A stretch of DNA of 64,000 bases from Streptomyces sp. NBC_00289 (lineage in GTDB: Bacteria; Actinomycetota; Actinomycetes; Streptomycetales; Streptomycetaceae), in assembly GCF_041435115.1 (NCBI RefSeq), contig NZ_CP108046.1:4216001-4280000 (forward strand). Direction: 5' to 3'. Positions 48,146 through 57,286 of this stretch are shown piece by piece; the stretch's first letter is position 1, and every line of letters starts with the position of its first letter. A program made the position numbers and the translations under genes. The notes under the pieces were generated by a model. That model saw nothing but the letters and a program-made list of their open reading frames with translations, was not told the DNA's origin and ran no database searches.

Positions 48146-48746
48146 CACTTCCCCCCTCTTCCCCCCGGTTCGTGCTGGCTGTCCCCCGGTTGTTCCGGTC
48201 GGCCCGCCCTCCTCCCGTGTGCGGTCGTCCCCCGAGTCCCCGTTCCGCCCGTTCTGGCCTACCCACAGGGATGCGCCCGGTCGGGATCCCAGTTCCCGTC
48301 TCAGGGGCGCACAGGAGCGTCGGGACGCGGGCGCACGCCGTCGCACGCCCCGGCATATGCGAGGGACGTCCGGACCCGTCCGAACCATCCCGATTACCAC
48401 GCTAACCCCGCCGCCGGACGACGTCGGGCCGCCTGCACGAAGTTGCCGGCCGGTCACCGCGGCGAGCGCGCAAGGCCGGTCACCGCGGCGAGCGCGCAAG
48501 CCGGTGTCACAGGGCGAGCGCGCAAGGACGGTCACCGCAGGGAGCGCCCGAGGCGGGTCACAGCCGCGGGCGCAAGGCCGGTCACCGCAGCGAACACACA
48601 AGGCCGGTCACCGCAGCGAGCGCACAAGCCGGTGTCACAGGGCGAGCGCGCAAGGACGGTCACCGCGGCGAGCGCCCGAGGCGGGTCACAGCCGCCGGCG
48701 CGGCGGGCCGGCACGGTCGCCCCCGTGCGTCACCCGCGTGCCCGGC
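48146..48746. other. Intergenic region with nested repeats between two HTH genes
   Basis: This 601-bp gap lies between the DUF2690 HTH gene and its shorter paralogue on the same strand. The half near 48145 should hold the DUF2690 gene promoter; the other half is the repeat array listed separately. No gene was recognised. Confidence 0.5.
48452..48707. repeat. Nested tandem repeat: two 128-bp blocks of five about 26-bp units
   Basis: Ten units of 24-27 bp start with GGTCAC or GGTGTCAC and most contain GCGAGCGCRCAAG. Units 1-5 (from 48452) and 6-10 (from 48580) correspond pairwise, so a five-unit block was duplicated. Without unique spacers it is not a CRISPR array. Confidence 0.9.
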
Positions 48747-49208
48747 TCACCCGAGGGCGACGGCGCCGACCACACCGGTCAGCACCAGCGCGAGGAGCAG
48801 CAGCACGGCGTAGAGCAGCACCCGTCCGCCCGGTCCGCGGCCACCGCCCCCGCTCGCCTCGGGGGGCGTGTCCCACCAGGGCAGGGTGGGGTCGTCCTCG
48901 TACTCCTGGCCGGCGGCCGGCCGGTCGGGCATCGCCGCCGGGCGGGGCCAGGCCTGGACCGCCAACTCCCAGCGGATGCCGTGCCGTTCGGGATCCACTC
49001 CCGCGACCCGGCACAGGGCGACGACCGCCTGTCGGGGCGGGGGCTGGGTGGCGTTCAGGTAGCGGTGCCAGGAGGACTTGCTGTACGCGGTGCGCGCGCC
49101 GAGCGCGACCAGGCTGAGCCCGGTGCGGTCCTTGAGGAGCCGCAGCTGTTCCACGAGGTGCCGTACCTCCGGCGGCAGGTCGTCCGGCAGCGGCTGCCAG
49201 GCGCTCAT
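48747..49208 (-). CDS. Small membrane-anchored XRE-type HTH protein
   Basis: This 153-residue protein is a paralogue of the larger HTH protein encoded downstream. It opens MSAWQPLPDDLPPEVRHL, has the HTH LSLVALGARTAYSKSSWHRY, a short acidic/Trp segment (DDPTLPWWDTPPE), and ends in a helix (RVLLYAVLLLLALVLTGVVG) with no outer domain. The HTH is therefore tethered to the membrane. Target and partner are unknown. Confidence 0.85.
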   Translation of the reverse strand: MSAWQPLPDDLPPEVRHLVEQLRLLKDRTGLSLVALGARTAYSKSSWHRYLNATQPPPRQAVVALCRVAGVDPERHGIRWELAVQAWPRPAAMPDRPAAGQEYEDDPTLPWWDTPPEASGGGGRGPGGRVLLYAVLLLLALVLTGVVGAVALG

Positions 49209-49488
49209 CGCTCACCTCCACGGCGTTCCTCGCGTTGCCCGGTCCGAGCGGACTGACGACGTCGGAGGGGTGCTCGGTTCCCGTGCTGCGCCCGACCGGA
49301 CGCCCGCCGCCGTGGCAGAGCGCGGACAACATGGCGGAACTGTCACACCCCTGCCACAGCGGACGGACAGCGGTTGAACAGGTCGTTCGCCGTGCAGGAG
49401 GGTGGGTCCCGGCGGCGGTCCGTCCTTGCTCGGGGGAGAGGACGGGCCGCCGTCCGTATGCGTCCGGGACACCCGTCCCGGGCGGCTG

Positions 49489-49971
49489 TCAGCCGCCGCT
49501 GCTGACGGTGAAGTGCAACGTGTCCTTCAGGAACGGGATCTGCAGCAACGGGTGCGGCTGCGCCATCAGGGCCAGCAGGACGATCGCGGCGCCGAGCACA
49601 CCGTAGGTGACGATGTCGGTGAAGCGGGAGCGTACGGCGAGCATGCCGACGTCCGGCAGGAGCCAGCGCAGGAGGCCGCCGGCCAGCAGCGCGGCGCCGA
49701 TCAGCAGGGTCCCGTAGCGGAACACGTCCAGCGCGGTCAGCAGCAGGCCCAGGGCGACCGTGCTCAGCACGGCGAGGATCGGCCACTGCCGGGCGGGTGC
49801 CGGGGCGTCACCGGGCGCGGCCCGGCCACCGCCCTCCGGGCGCGCGGTGTCCCTGGTGAACAGCGGGAACCGGCGCGTCGTACGCCGGGGGCGTCCGTCG
49901 GCGTCGGGCGCGCTGACGGGGTCCCGTACCTCGATGTCCTCGGTCTCGCCGGGGGTGTCCTCAGCCGGCAC
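49489..49971 (-). CDS. DUF3017 membrane protein
   Basis: About 160 residues from a GTG ([15 protein letters not shown]) that overlaps the folD stop. The N-terminal 65 residues are charged and Pro-rich; then come three helices ([56 protein letters not shown]). It matches DUF3017, a small actinobacterial family usually found after folD. Function is unknown. Translational coupling to folD is likely. Confidence 0.88.
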   Translation of the reverse strand: MPAEDTPGETEDIEVRDPVSAPDADGRPRRTTRRFPLFTRDTARPEGGGRAAPGDAPAPARQWPILAVLSTVALGLLLTALDVFRYGTLLIGAALLAGGLLRWLLPDVGMLAVRSRFTDIVTYGVLGAAIVLLALMAQPHPLLQIPFLKDTLHFTVSSGG

Positions 49972-50815
49972 TGCGCTCCGCCGCCTCGACCACGTTGACG
50001 AGCAGCTGGGCACGGGTCATCGGGCCGACGCCGCCCGGGTTGGGGGAGATCCAGCCGGCCACCTCGGCGACGCCCGGGTGGACGTCGCCCACGATCTTGC
50101 CCTCGGCGCTGCGCGAGACGCCGACGTCGAGGACGGCCGCGCCCGGCTTCACGTCGTCCGGCCGGATCAGGTGGGCCGAACCGGCGGCCGCGACGATGAT
50201 GTCCGCCCGCCGCAGGTGGGCCGCCAGGTCACGGGTGCCGGTGTGGCACTGGGTCACCGTCGCGTTCTCGCTGCGGCGGGTCAGCAGCAGCGGCATCGGG
50301 CGGCCGATGGTGACGCCACGGCCGACGACCACGACCTCCGCGCCCTTGATCTCGACGCCGTAGCGGCGCAGGAGGGTGAGGACGCCGTTGGGGGTGCAGG
50401 GCAGCGGGGCCGGCTCGTTCAGGACCAGGCGGCCGAGGTTCATCGGGTGGAGGCCGTCGGCGTCCTTGTCCGGGTCCATGAGCTCGAGGATGCGGTTCTC
50501 GTCGATGCCCTTGGGGAGCGGCAGCTGCACGATGTAGCCGGTGCAGGCCGGGTCCTCGTTCAGCTCGCGTACGACTGCCTCGATCTCCTCCTGCGTCGCC
50601 GTGGCCGGCAGCCCGCGCTGGATGGAGGCGATGCCGACCTCGGCGCAGTCGCGGTGCTTGCCGGCGACGTACTTCTGGCTGCCGGGGTCGTCCCCGACGA
50701 GGATCGTGCCGAGGCCGGGCGTGACGCCCTTCTCCTTCAGCGCCGCCACGCGGGCGGTCAGGTCGGACTTGATCGCGGCTGCGGTGGCCTTGCCATCGAG
50801 AATCTGGGCGGTCAT
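49961..50815 (-). CDS. folD: Methylenetetrahydrofolate dehydrogenase / cyclohydrolase
   Basis: This 284-residue bifunctional enzyme links 5,10-methylene-THF to 10-formyl-THF. The catalytic Y49 and K53 are in [11 protein letters not shown], followed by the [12 protein letters not shown] block, and the NADP-binding [14 protein letters not shown] and ending [20 protein letters not shown] are diagnostic. In S. coelicolor-like genomes it supplies formyl-THF to PurN and PurH, both encoded nearby. No ZTP-riboswitch blocks were found in its own leader. Confidence 0.97.
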   Translation of the reverse strand: MTAQILDGKATAAAIKSDLTARVAALKEKGVTPGLGTILVGDDPGSQKYVAGKHRDCAEVGIASIQRGLPATATQEEIEAVVRELNEDPACTGYIVQLPLPKGIDENRILELMDPDKDADGLHPMNLGRLVLNEPAPLPCTPNGVLTLLRRYGVEIKGAEVVVVGRGVTIGRPMPLLLTRRSENATVTQCHTGTRDLAAHLRRADIIVAAAGSAHLIRPDDVKPGAAVLDVGVSRSAEGKIVGDVHPGVAEVAGWISPNPGGVGPMTRAQLLVNVVEAAERSAG

Positions 50816-51068
50816 GGCCCCATCCTCGCGGATGACGGGGTCCCGGTTCCAATCCGGGGTCCCGGGGCAGCCTGGATCGCATGATCATCGATGTTGCACT
50901 TGCACAACACATGCGGATTGCGGCTGGACAAGTAAGTACAGGCTAAAGAACGATGGCCTGAACAGTGCCGCGGGCAGCTCATCGGGGGGATGAACCGCTT
51001 CTGTAGAACCTTCCTCCGCACGGTGCCGCGCGTCGTCCCCGCACTTGGACAACGGAGGAAACACCGCC
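50816..51068. promoter_or_regulatory. Divergent promoter region, folD / 188-residue membrane protein
   Basis: A 253-bp gap with an AT-richer core near 50880-50950. It contains TTGCACTTGCAC, a direct 6-bp repeat, followed by AACACATGC. Promoters for both genes should lie here. Confidence 0.4.
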
Positions 51069-51635
51069 ATGAGTTTCGGCGACCCGAACAACCCCTACGG
51101 CGCGCCGCAGGGCCAGCAGCAGGGCTACGGCTACCCGCAGCAGCAGCCCCAGGCGCCCGGATACGGCTACCCGCAGGCTCCTCCGGTGCACTACGGCATG
51201 CCCGCCGGCCCGACGACGATGCCCGGCACGGTGAGCGCGGCCCGCGTGATGCTCTGGGTCATCGCGGGTCTGCAGATCCTCGGCGTCGCCCTGTTCGCCT
51301 TCGCCGCCGCGAGCGTCAACGCGGCGAAGAACGACGACGAGCTCAAGGACAACGCCAACTTCCAGCAGCTCGCCGACTACTCGTCCGGCATGCTGTGGGG
51401 CCTCACCATCTTCGCGGTGGCCTGGACGGTGTTCACGATCGTGCTGGCGGTGAAGTTCAACTCCGGCGGCAACGGCGTCCGGATCACGACCCTGGTCTAC
51501 GGCATCATCACCGCGATCCTCGGCATCTACCCGTTCGTCGTCGTGGGCCTCATCCACACGGTGCTCGCCATCCTGATCGCCGTGTTCGTCGGCAACTCCA
51601 ACGGCGCCGCCTGGTTCAACCGCCCGCGCTACTGA
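51069..51635 (+). CDS. Gln/Pro/Tyr-rich multi-pass membrane protein
   Basis: This 188-residue protein starts at MSFGDPNNPYGAPQG with GGAGGAAA before the ATG. The first 50 residues are rich in Gln, Pro, Gly and Tyr, with GYGYPQQQP near-repeats. About four helices follow (RVMLWVIAGLQILGVALFAF, GLTIFAVAWTVFTIVLAV, and a long C-terminal pair). Proteins of this plan are common in Streptomyces; the tails may mediate weak self-association. Function unknown. Confidence 0.85.
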   Translation: MSFGDPNNPYGAPQGQQQGYGYPQQQPQAPGYGYPQAPPVHYGMPAGPTTMPGTVSAARVMLWVIAGLQILGVALFAFAAASVNAAKNDDELKDNANFQQLADYSSGMLWGLTIFAVAWTVFTIVLAVKFNSGGNGVRITTLVYGIITAILGIYPFVVVGLIHTVLAILIAVFVGNSNGAAWFNRPRY

Positions 51636-51703
51636 CGGGCCCCACCCGAACCCGCCGCACTCGAACGCGCCTCCGACTGAACAGTTCGCGCCAATCACAT
51701 CCA

Positions 51704-51741
51704 AGGGCCGTGTCTCACCCGTACGAGGGGGACACGGCCCT
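51704..51741 (+). terminator. Hairpin terminator after the 188-residue protein gene
   Basis: A perfect 11-bp stem (AGGGCCGTGTC / GACACGGCCCT) with a 16-nt loop lies 69 nt past the stop. Confidence 0.8.
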
Positions 51742-51794
51742 GGTGCGTCGCCCTACTCTGGCCCGTGTAGCCGTCAGGCACGGGGAGACGCACC

Positions 51795-52322
51795 TTGTAC
51801 AGCATCATCGTGGTACCTCCGCCGACCACGGAGGACGAGGAAAACCGCGCCCAGCGGCGGCTCGCACCCGGCGAGCGGCTCGGCTTCGGGCGGTCCGCAC
51901 GGGAGTCCGACCTGCGCATCGCGCACGACGGGGTGTCCCGCAGGGCCGGTGAGATCCGCGCGCAGGGCGCCTTCTGGACCCTGAGCAACCTCAGCGCCCG
52001 CCGGACGCGCTACTTCGCGGTCCTCGCCGCCCTGTGCGAACCGCGTCTGCGCGGCGCGCCGCACGCCCCGCCGCCCACCGTCGACCACGTGGTCGAGCGG
52101 CTGCGTCCCACCTGGCCGGCCGCGTCCCGTACGTCGGTGCAGTGGAACATCGACTACCCGGCGGTGAAGCTGCGCCTCAAGCCCGGCCCGGAGACCGCGG
52201 AGCCGGGCCCGCGGCTGAACGGCAAGAAGGAGTTCCCGGTGTCCCTGGCGCTCCGCTTCGACCTGGTCCGGGAGGACGACCTCGTCGTCCTGGCCACGCC
52301 GTCCGGCCGGGTCTCGCGGTGA
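51795..52322 (+). CDS. FHA-domain protein coupled to a Ser/Thr kinase
   Basis: This 175-residue protein starts at TTG with GGGGAG upstream (MYSIIVVPPPTTEDEE). Residues 25-75 (LGFGRSARESDLRIAHDGVS then RRAGEIRAQGAFWTLSNLS) match a forkhead-associated domain, including GR.. and the S-R pair that bind phosphothreonine. The second half is conserved-looking but unrecognised. Its stop overlaps the kinase start in GTGA, so it is very likely a ligand or substrate of that kinase. Confidence 0.85.
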   Translation: MYSIIVVPPPTTEDEENRAQRRLAPGERLGFGRSARESDLRIAHDGVSRRAGEIRAQGAFWTLSNLSARRTRYFAVLAALCEPRLRGAPHAPPPTVDHVVERLRPTWPAASRTSVQWNIDYPAVKLRLKPGPETAEPGPRLNGKKEFPVSLALRFDLVREDDLVVLATPSGRVSR

Positions 52323-53899
52323 CCGGGCCCTACGCCGTGCCGGTCCCCAAGGGGTACCGCGTCGGCGACTGGGAGGTGCGCTCGCCGATCGCGACGGGCG
52401 CCTTCGGAAGCGTCTACGAGGGCCGGCGCACCGGCGAGCCCCGTGCCGGCGAGGGCCTCCCCCGCACGGCCGCCCTCAAGTTCCTGCCCACCGGCACGGG
52501 CACCCCCCGGCAGCTGACCCATCTGCGCGAACTCGTGGACCGCGAGGTCGAGTTGCACCGCCGGCTCAAACGCCCGCGGCTGATCCGGATGTACGAGACC
52601 CTCACCGTCGACGACCCCGGCCGCCCAGGCCTCGACGGCGCCACCGTCCTCGTGCTGGAGAAGGCGGAAGTCTCGCTGGCGGCGCTGCTCGGCGCGCGGC
52701 CGCGTCCGGACGGCGGTCCGGCCCTGCTCGCGCAGATCTGCGAGGGGCTGGCGCAACTGCACCGCGCGGGCTGGGTGCACGGTGACCTGAAGCCGGCCAA
52801 CGTGCTGCTGATGAAGGACGGTTCGGCGCGGCTGGCCGACTTCAACATGGCCGCGGAACTGGAGGGCACGCACGCGTACACCCCCGCCTTCTCCACCCCC
52901 GACTACACCCCGCCGGAGCTGCTCTGGTCGGAGATCGGCGACCGCGGCCGCCGGATCCGCCCGTCGGCCGACGTCTGGGCGTTCGGTGTCCTCGCCCACC
53001 TCGTCCTCACCGGCTCCTTCCCGCTGCCCGGCGGCACCCCGACGGCCCGCCGGGACGCCGCCGCCGCGTACGCCCGGGGCAGCGACGAGCTGCGACTGTC
53101 CCCCGAACTGCCGGACGCCTGGCGGGAGATCGTGCGGGGCTGCCTGGCCCGTACGCATGCGGCGCGTATCACCACGGAGAGTCTCCTGCGCCGGGTGGAG
53201 GCGGCGGCGGGCACCGGCCGGTCCGCGCGGCTGCCCCGTCTGTTCGCCCGGCGCGGCCGCCGCTCCGGCCCCCTGCTGATCGCCGGCGCGTCCGCCGCGA
53301 CCGTCGCCGTCGTGGCGCTCGGGTACGGCATCACCACCTGGGCCGGCGACGGCGCGAACGGCGATCGCGCCGGCGTGGCTCCCACGAACGCGGTGAACGC
53401 CACCGCCGCCGCGTACGGCGCGGACGACCTCCGTACCGACCGGGGCATTCCGGCGGCCTACCGCCTGCTGATCGTGGAAACGGCGCACGACTGCGACCGG
53501 TCTGCCGTCAGTCCGCCCCTGATCGCCGCCATGCTGAAGGTGGAGAGCGACTTCGACCCGGCCCTGTCCGACCCCGACATGAACGAGTACGGCATCGCCC
53601 GCTGGACCCCGAGCGTGCTGCGCTGGTGGATGAACGAGGACGGCACACCCGGGGAGGCGGTCCCCGAACCGCCCTTCCCGCCCGCCGAGTCCATCCCGGC
53701 AATGGGCCGGTACCTGTGCTGGATCGCCCCGCGCCTGGACCCCGACCTGCCGGGCGACCGCGGGGTGTTGATCGCCGCCGCCTACCGGACGTCGTTCGAC
53801 AAGGTGAACGACGCGGCCGGAGTGCCCCCGAAGTACCGCGCCTACGCCGACCGCGTCGCCCACTACCTCAAGGAGTACACGCCACCGGGCCGGAAGTGA
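52319..53899 (+). CDS. Transmembrane Ser/Thr kinase with lysozyme-like extracellular domain
   Basis: This 526-residue protein has a Hanks-type kinase domain (1-295) with the glycine loop ATGAFGSVYEG, K54 in AALKFL, the catalytic loop HGDLKPANVLL (D156) and DFN (174-176) in place of DFG. One helix spans about 318-342. Outside, instead of PASTA repeats, residues 375-520 resemble a lysozyme/transglycosylase fold: PPLIAAMLKVESDFDPALSD carries E409 where a catalytic glutamate would lie, then a Trp-rich segment and a C-terminal helix. It may bind or cut cell-wall glycan and signal inward (inference). Confidence 0.88.
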   Translation: MTGPYAVPVPKGYRVGDWEVRSPIATGAFGSVYEGRRTGEPRAGEGLPRTAALKFLPTGTGTPRQLTHLRELVDREVELHRRLKRPRLIRMYETLTVDDPGRPGLDGATVLVLEKAEVSLAALLGARPRPDGGPALLAQICEGLAQLHRAGWVHGDLKPANVLLMKDGSARLADFNMAAELEGTHAYTPAFSTPDYTPPELLWSEIGDRGRRIRPSADVWAFGVLAHLVLTGSFPLPGGTPTARRDAAAAYARGSDELRLSPELPDAWREIVRGCLARTHAARITTESLLRRVEAAAGTGRSARLPRLFARRGRRSGPLLIAGASAATVAVVALGYGITTWAGDGANGDRAGVAPTNAVNATAAAYGADDLRTDRGIPAAYRLLIVETAHDCDRSAVSPPLIAAMLKVESDFDPALSDPDMNEYGIARWTPSVLRWWMNEDGTPGEAVPEPPFPPAESIPAMGRYLCWIAPRLDPDLPGDRGVLIAAAYRTSFDKVNDAAGVPPKYRAYADRVAHYLKEYTPPGRK

Positions 53900-53926
53900 C
53901 CCTGGGACTTCCGAGGTACCGCGTCC

Positions 53927-53956
53927 GCCCGTACGCGCACGGCGGCACGTACGGGC
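53927..53956. terminator. Hairpin between convergent kinase and purH genes
   Basis: An 8-bp perfect stem (GCCCGTAC / GTACGGGC) with a 14-nt loop, about 27 nt past the kinase stop and 20 nt from the purH stop. Confidence 0.65.
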
Positions 53957-53975
53957 AGGAATCGTCGGACACGGC

Positions 53976-55541
53976 CTAGTGGAAGAAGTGCCGCGTCCCC
54001 GTGAAGTACATCGTCACGCCCGCCTTCTTGGCGGCCTCGACGACCAGTTCGTCACGGACCGAACCGCCGGGCTGGACCACTGCCCGGACGCCGGCCTCGA
54101 CGAGGATCTCCAGGCCGTCCGGGAAGGGGAAGAAGGCGTCGGAGGCGGCGAAGGAGCCCTGGGCGCGCTCGGCACCCGCCCGCTCGACGGCCAGCTTCGC
54201 GGAGTCCACCCGGTTGACCTGGCCCATGCCGACGCCGACCGAGGCACCGCCCTTGGCGAGCAGGATGGCGTTGGACTTGACGGCCCGGCACGCCCGCCAG
54301 GCGAAGGCGAGCTCGGTCAGCTCGTCGGCGGTGAGGGCCTCGCCCGTCGCCAGCGTCCAGTTCGCCGGGTCGTCGCCCTCGGCCTGGAGCCGGTCGGTCA
54401 CCTGGAGCAGCGCGCCGCCGTCGATCGGCTTGACCTCGACCGCGTTGGACGGGCCGTTCGGGGCCTTGAGGACCCTGATGTTCTTCTTCTTGGCCAGCGC
54501 CTCCAGCGCGCCCTCCTCGTAGCCGGGCGCGACGATGACCTCGGTGAAGATCTCGGCGACCTGCTCCGCCATCTCCCTGGACACCGGGCGGTTGACCGCG
54601 ATCACCCCGCCGAACGCCGACAGCGGGTCGCACGCGTGCGCCTTGCGGTGGGCCTCGGCGACGTCCGCGCCGATCGCGATGCCGCAGGGGTTGGCGTGCT
54701 TGATGATCGCGACACAGGGCTCGGCGTGGTCGTAGGCGGCACGGCGGGCGGCGTCCGTGTCCGTGTAGTTGTTGTACGACATCTCCTTGCCGTGCAGCTG
54801 CTCGGCCTCGGCGAGACCGCCACCGTTGCCGTCCAGGTACAGGGCGGCCGGCTGGTGCGGGTTCTCGCCGTAGCGCAGGGTGCTGCCGCGCTCCCAGGTG
54901 GCGCCCAGGAAGTCGGGGAACCGCGACTCGTCGACGGGGGCGTAGGAACTGGCGAACCAGCTCGCGACGGCCACGTCGTACGCCGCCGTGTGCTGGAAGG
55001 CCTCGGCGGCCAGACGCTTGCGGGTGGTGAGGTCGAAGCCGCCGCTCTGCACCGCGGCGAGGACGTCGGCGTACCGCTCGGGGCTGGTGACCACGGCCAC
55101 GGACGGATGGTTCTTGGCGGCGGCGCGCACCATCGACGGTCCGCCGATGTCGATCTGCTCGACGCACTCGTCGGGCGTGGCACCCGAGGCGACGGTCTCG
55201 CTGAACGGGTAGAGGTTGACGACGACGAGGTCGAACGGCTCGACGCCCAGCTCGGCGAGCTGCCGCCGGTGGTCCTCCAGCCGAAGGTCGGCGAGGATGC
55301 CGGCGTGGACCTTGGGGTGCAGGGTCTTGACGCGGCCGTCCAGGCACTCGGGGAAGCCGGTGAGCTCCTCGACCCTGGTCACGGGGACACCGGCGCCGGC
55401 GATACGCCCGGCGGTGGAGCCGGTGGAGACGAGTTCCACGCCCGCCTCGTGGAGCCCACGGGCGAGCTCCTCGAGCCCGGTCTTGTCGTAGACGCTGACG
55501 AGTGCCCGGCGAAGGGGCCGCTTGTTGCTCTCGGCGGTCAC
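53976..55541 (-). CDS. purH: Bifunctional AICAR formyltransferase / IMP cyclohydrolase
   Basis: This 521-residue enzyme does the last two steps of IMP synthesis. The N-terminal cyclohydrolase (MGS-like fold, 1-200) shows [16 protein letters not shown] and [11 protein letters not shown]. The formyltransferase part has the [12 protein letters not shown] block and catalytic K281-H282 in [13 protein letters not shown]. It consumes ZMP (AICAR ribotide), the ligand of the glyA riboswitch in this window. The GTG start overlaps the purN stop in GTGA. Confidence 0.97.
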   Translation of the reverse strand: MTAESNKRPLRRALVSVYDKTGLEELARGLHEAGVELVSTGSTAGRIAGAGVPVTRVEELTGFPECLDGRVKTLHPKVHAGILADLRLEDHRRQLAELGVEPFDLVVVNLYPFSETVASGATPDECVEQIDIGGPSMVRAAAKNHPSVAVVTSPERYADVLAAVQSGGFDLTTRKRLAAEAFQHTAAYDVAVASWFASSYAPVDESRFPDFLGATWERGSTLRYGENPHQPAALYLDGNGGGLAEAEQLHGKEMSYNNYTDTDAARRAAYDHAEPCVAIIKHANPCGIAIGADVAEAHRKAHACDPLSAFGGVIAVNRPVSREMAEQVAEIFTEVIVAPGYEEGALEALAKKKNIRVLKAPNGPSNAVEVKPIDGGALLQVTDRLQAEGDDPANWTLATGEALTADELTELAFAWRACRAVKSNAILLAKGGASVGVGMGQVNRVDSAKLAVERAGAERAQGSFAASDAFFPFPDGLEILVEAGVRAVVQPGGSVRDELVVEAAKKAGVTMYFTGTRHFFH

Positions 55542-56167
55542 TGGATAACTACCTTTCGTCCCTCAATGCGATAGCCGTTGCGGGCGAGCCGCCCCACGAC
55601 ATCGACGAGCAGCCTTCGCTCGACTTCCTTGATGCGCTCGTGCAGAGCGCTCTCGTCGTCCTCGTCCCGGATCTCCACCACGCCCTGGGCGATGATCGGT
55701 CCGGTGTCGACGCCGTCGTCGACGAAGTGGACGGTGCAGCCGGTGACCCTGGCGCCGTACGCGAGCGCGTCCCGCACACCGTGGGCTCCCGGGAAACTGG
55801 GCAGCAGGGCGGGGTGCGTGTTCACGAACCGACCGCCGAAACGGGCCAGGAACTCCTTGCCCACGATCTTCATGAACCCGGCGGACACCACGAGGTCGGG
55901 CTCGTACGCTGCGGTCGCCTCGGCCAGCGCGGCATCCCACTCCTCGCGGCTCGCGTGGTCCTTCACCCGGCAGACGAAGGTGGGAAGCCCGGCGCGCTCG
56001 GCGCGGGCCAGCCCCTCGACACCGGCGCGGTCGGCCCCGACCGCCACGATCCGCGCTCCGTACGCCTCGGTGCCGGCGCTCGCGATGGCGTCGAGGAGCG
56101 CCTGGAGGTTCGTACCGGAACCGGAGACCAGCACGACCATGCGTTTGGCCACGGGCTTGGCGGCCAC
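55538..56167 (-). CDS. purN: Phosphoribosylglycinamide formyltransferase
   Basis: This 209-residue enzyme transfers the formyl group from 10-formyl-THF to GAR. Substrate loop [17 protein letters not shown]; catalytic residues N116 and H118 in [18 protein letters not shown] and D151 in [10 protein letters not shown] chose the GTG of [10 protein letters not shown], with AAAGGG upstream; the ATG ten codons in is an alternative. It is the first gene of the purN-purH operon. Confidence 0.96.
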   Translation of the reverse strand: MAAKPVAKRMVVLVSGSGTNLQALLDAIASAGTEAYGARIVAVGADRAGVEGLARAERAGLPTFVCRVKDHASREEWDAALAEATAAYEPDLVVSAGFMKIVGKEFLARFGGRFVNTHPALLPSFPGAHGVRDALAYGARVTGCTVHFVDDGVDTGPIIAQGVVEIRDEDDESALHERIKEVERRLLVDVVGRLARNGYRIEGRKVVIQ

Positions 56168-56423
56168 GGCGGGGCCCTTTCTCGGGGGAGCGTTTGTACG
56201 GTCGTACGAATGCTTCGCGCCCCGGGATACGGGGAAGTCTACGAAGCGGCCGACCGTCAGCAACGATACCGGCACTCCTGGCGGCCCCCGTGGGACGGGG
56301 GCGTGGCCGGAAGGTAGCGTCTGGATCGAGCGGGCTCGGGAACGCGGTCGGTATGCGGTGCGTTCACGAAGTGACAGCTCACGCCAGACAAGCCGTATTC
56401 ACCAAGGGGAAGACGCTCACTTG
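56168..56423. promoter_or_regulatory. Divergent promoter region, purN / 271-residue membrane protein
   Basis: This 256-bp gap contains GTACGGTCGTACGA close to purN, a short palindromic patch, and a GC-rich hairpin (GGCCCCCGTGGGACGGGGGC) near 56283. No ZTP-type blocks were found. Promoters for both directions should lie here. Confidence 0.4.
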
Positions 56424-57239
56424 ATGCCGGACCGCAGCCTGCGACTCCTCACGCTCCCCCAGCAGTCGGTGCAGGGAGGGGAGCGCGGCGGCATGCTCCT
56501 GCGTGAGCGCCCCGCCTCGCCGCCCGACGCGCCCTCGGGCCGGAACAACGGCGACGAGCAGGGCGGCCCGGCCACGGACGACAACCCCTTCGCACCGCCG
56601 CCGGAGGGCACGCCGGACCGCCCCTGGCAGCCACGCCGCCCGGCCGGCGGCGAGGGCTCCGACGGTTCGCAGGACGGCTCCCCGAACCCCGAGCAGCCCC
56701 AGGACGGGCACTCTCCGTGGGGCAGCCAGTGGAGCGACCAGCAGCCCGGCCGCTCCCCCGGCGGCTTCGGGCAGCGTCCGGGCGGCCCGGGCACCGGCCC
56801 GCAGGGACCCACTGGCGGCGGCCCCGGCGCGGGCCCCCGCTGGGACGCCGCCGACCCCTCCCAGCGCCGTGCCCGCTACTCCCTCCTCAGCGGCATGTGG
56901 GCCTTCTTCTTCGCCCTCTTCAGCTGGCCGTACGTCGCCCTGCTGCTCGGCGCGCTCTCCCTGTACTGGGGCATCAGCGCACTGCGCGGCAAGCCCCGCA
57001 CCCCCGACCCGGACTCTCCGGCGCCCGACCCGAAGGCCCGCCCGCAGACCTCGGCGGCGGTGAGCGGCCTGGTCACCGCGTCCCTGGCGCTCGCCCTGGT
57101 CGCCGCGTCCTTCACCGCGCAGCTGGTGTACAGCGACTACTACACCTGCACGAACGACGCCCTCACCAACGAGGCGAAGCAGTCCTGCAACGACCTCCTG
57201 CCGAAGGAACTGCGGACCCTGCTGGGTGTGAGCAACTGA
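56424..57239 (+). CDS. Pro/Gly-rich membrane protein of unknown function
   Basis: Up to 271 residues from [11 protein letters not shown]; the in-frame ATG at [12 protein letters not shown] (56493), with GGGAGGGGA upstream, is an equally good start. Residues 25-150 are Pro/Gly/Gln/Asp-rich and disordered. Helices follow ([21 protein letters not shown] and [20 protein letters not shown]). The end ([20 protein letters not shown]) carries two cysteines probably outside the membrane. It is divergent from purN and convergent with the PerM-like gene. Confidence 0.8.
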   Translation: MPDRSLRLLTLPQQSVQGGERGGMLLRERPASPPDAPSGRNNGDEQGGPATDDNPFAPPPEGTPDRPWQPRRPAGGEGSDGSQDGSPNPEQPQDGHSPWGSQWSDQQPGRSPGGFGQRPGGPGTGPQGPTGGGPGAGPRWDAADPSQRRARYSLLSGMWAFFFALFSWPYVALLLGALSLYWGISALRGKPRTPDPDSPAPDPKARPQTSAAVSGLVTASLALALVAASFTAQLVYSDYYTCTNDALTNEAKQSCNDLLPKELRTLLGVSN

Positions 57240-57286
57240 CGGGGCGATTGCTCTGACGGGCCTTCCGGGCGGAAACGGACGGGGGG

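Noticed and set aside
48452..48707. CRISPR-like appearance of evenly spaced repeats
   Set aside because: Units abut without unique spacers, vary in length and sequence, and no cas genes are present.
50816..50900. Possible second ZTP riboswitch before folD
   Set aside because: The CGTGACTGGCG and CGCCTGGGC blocks are absent from the minus-strand leader.
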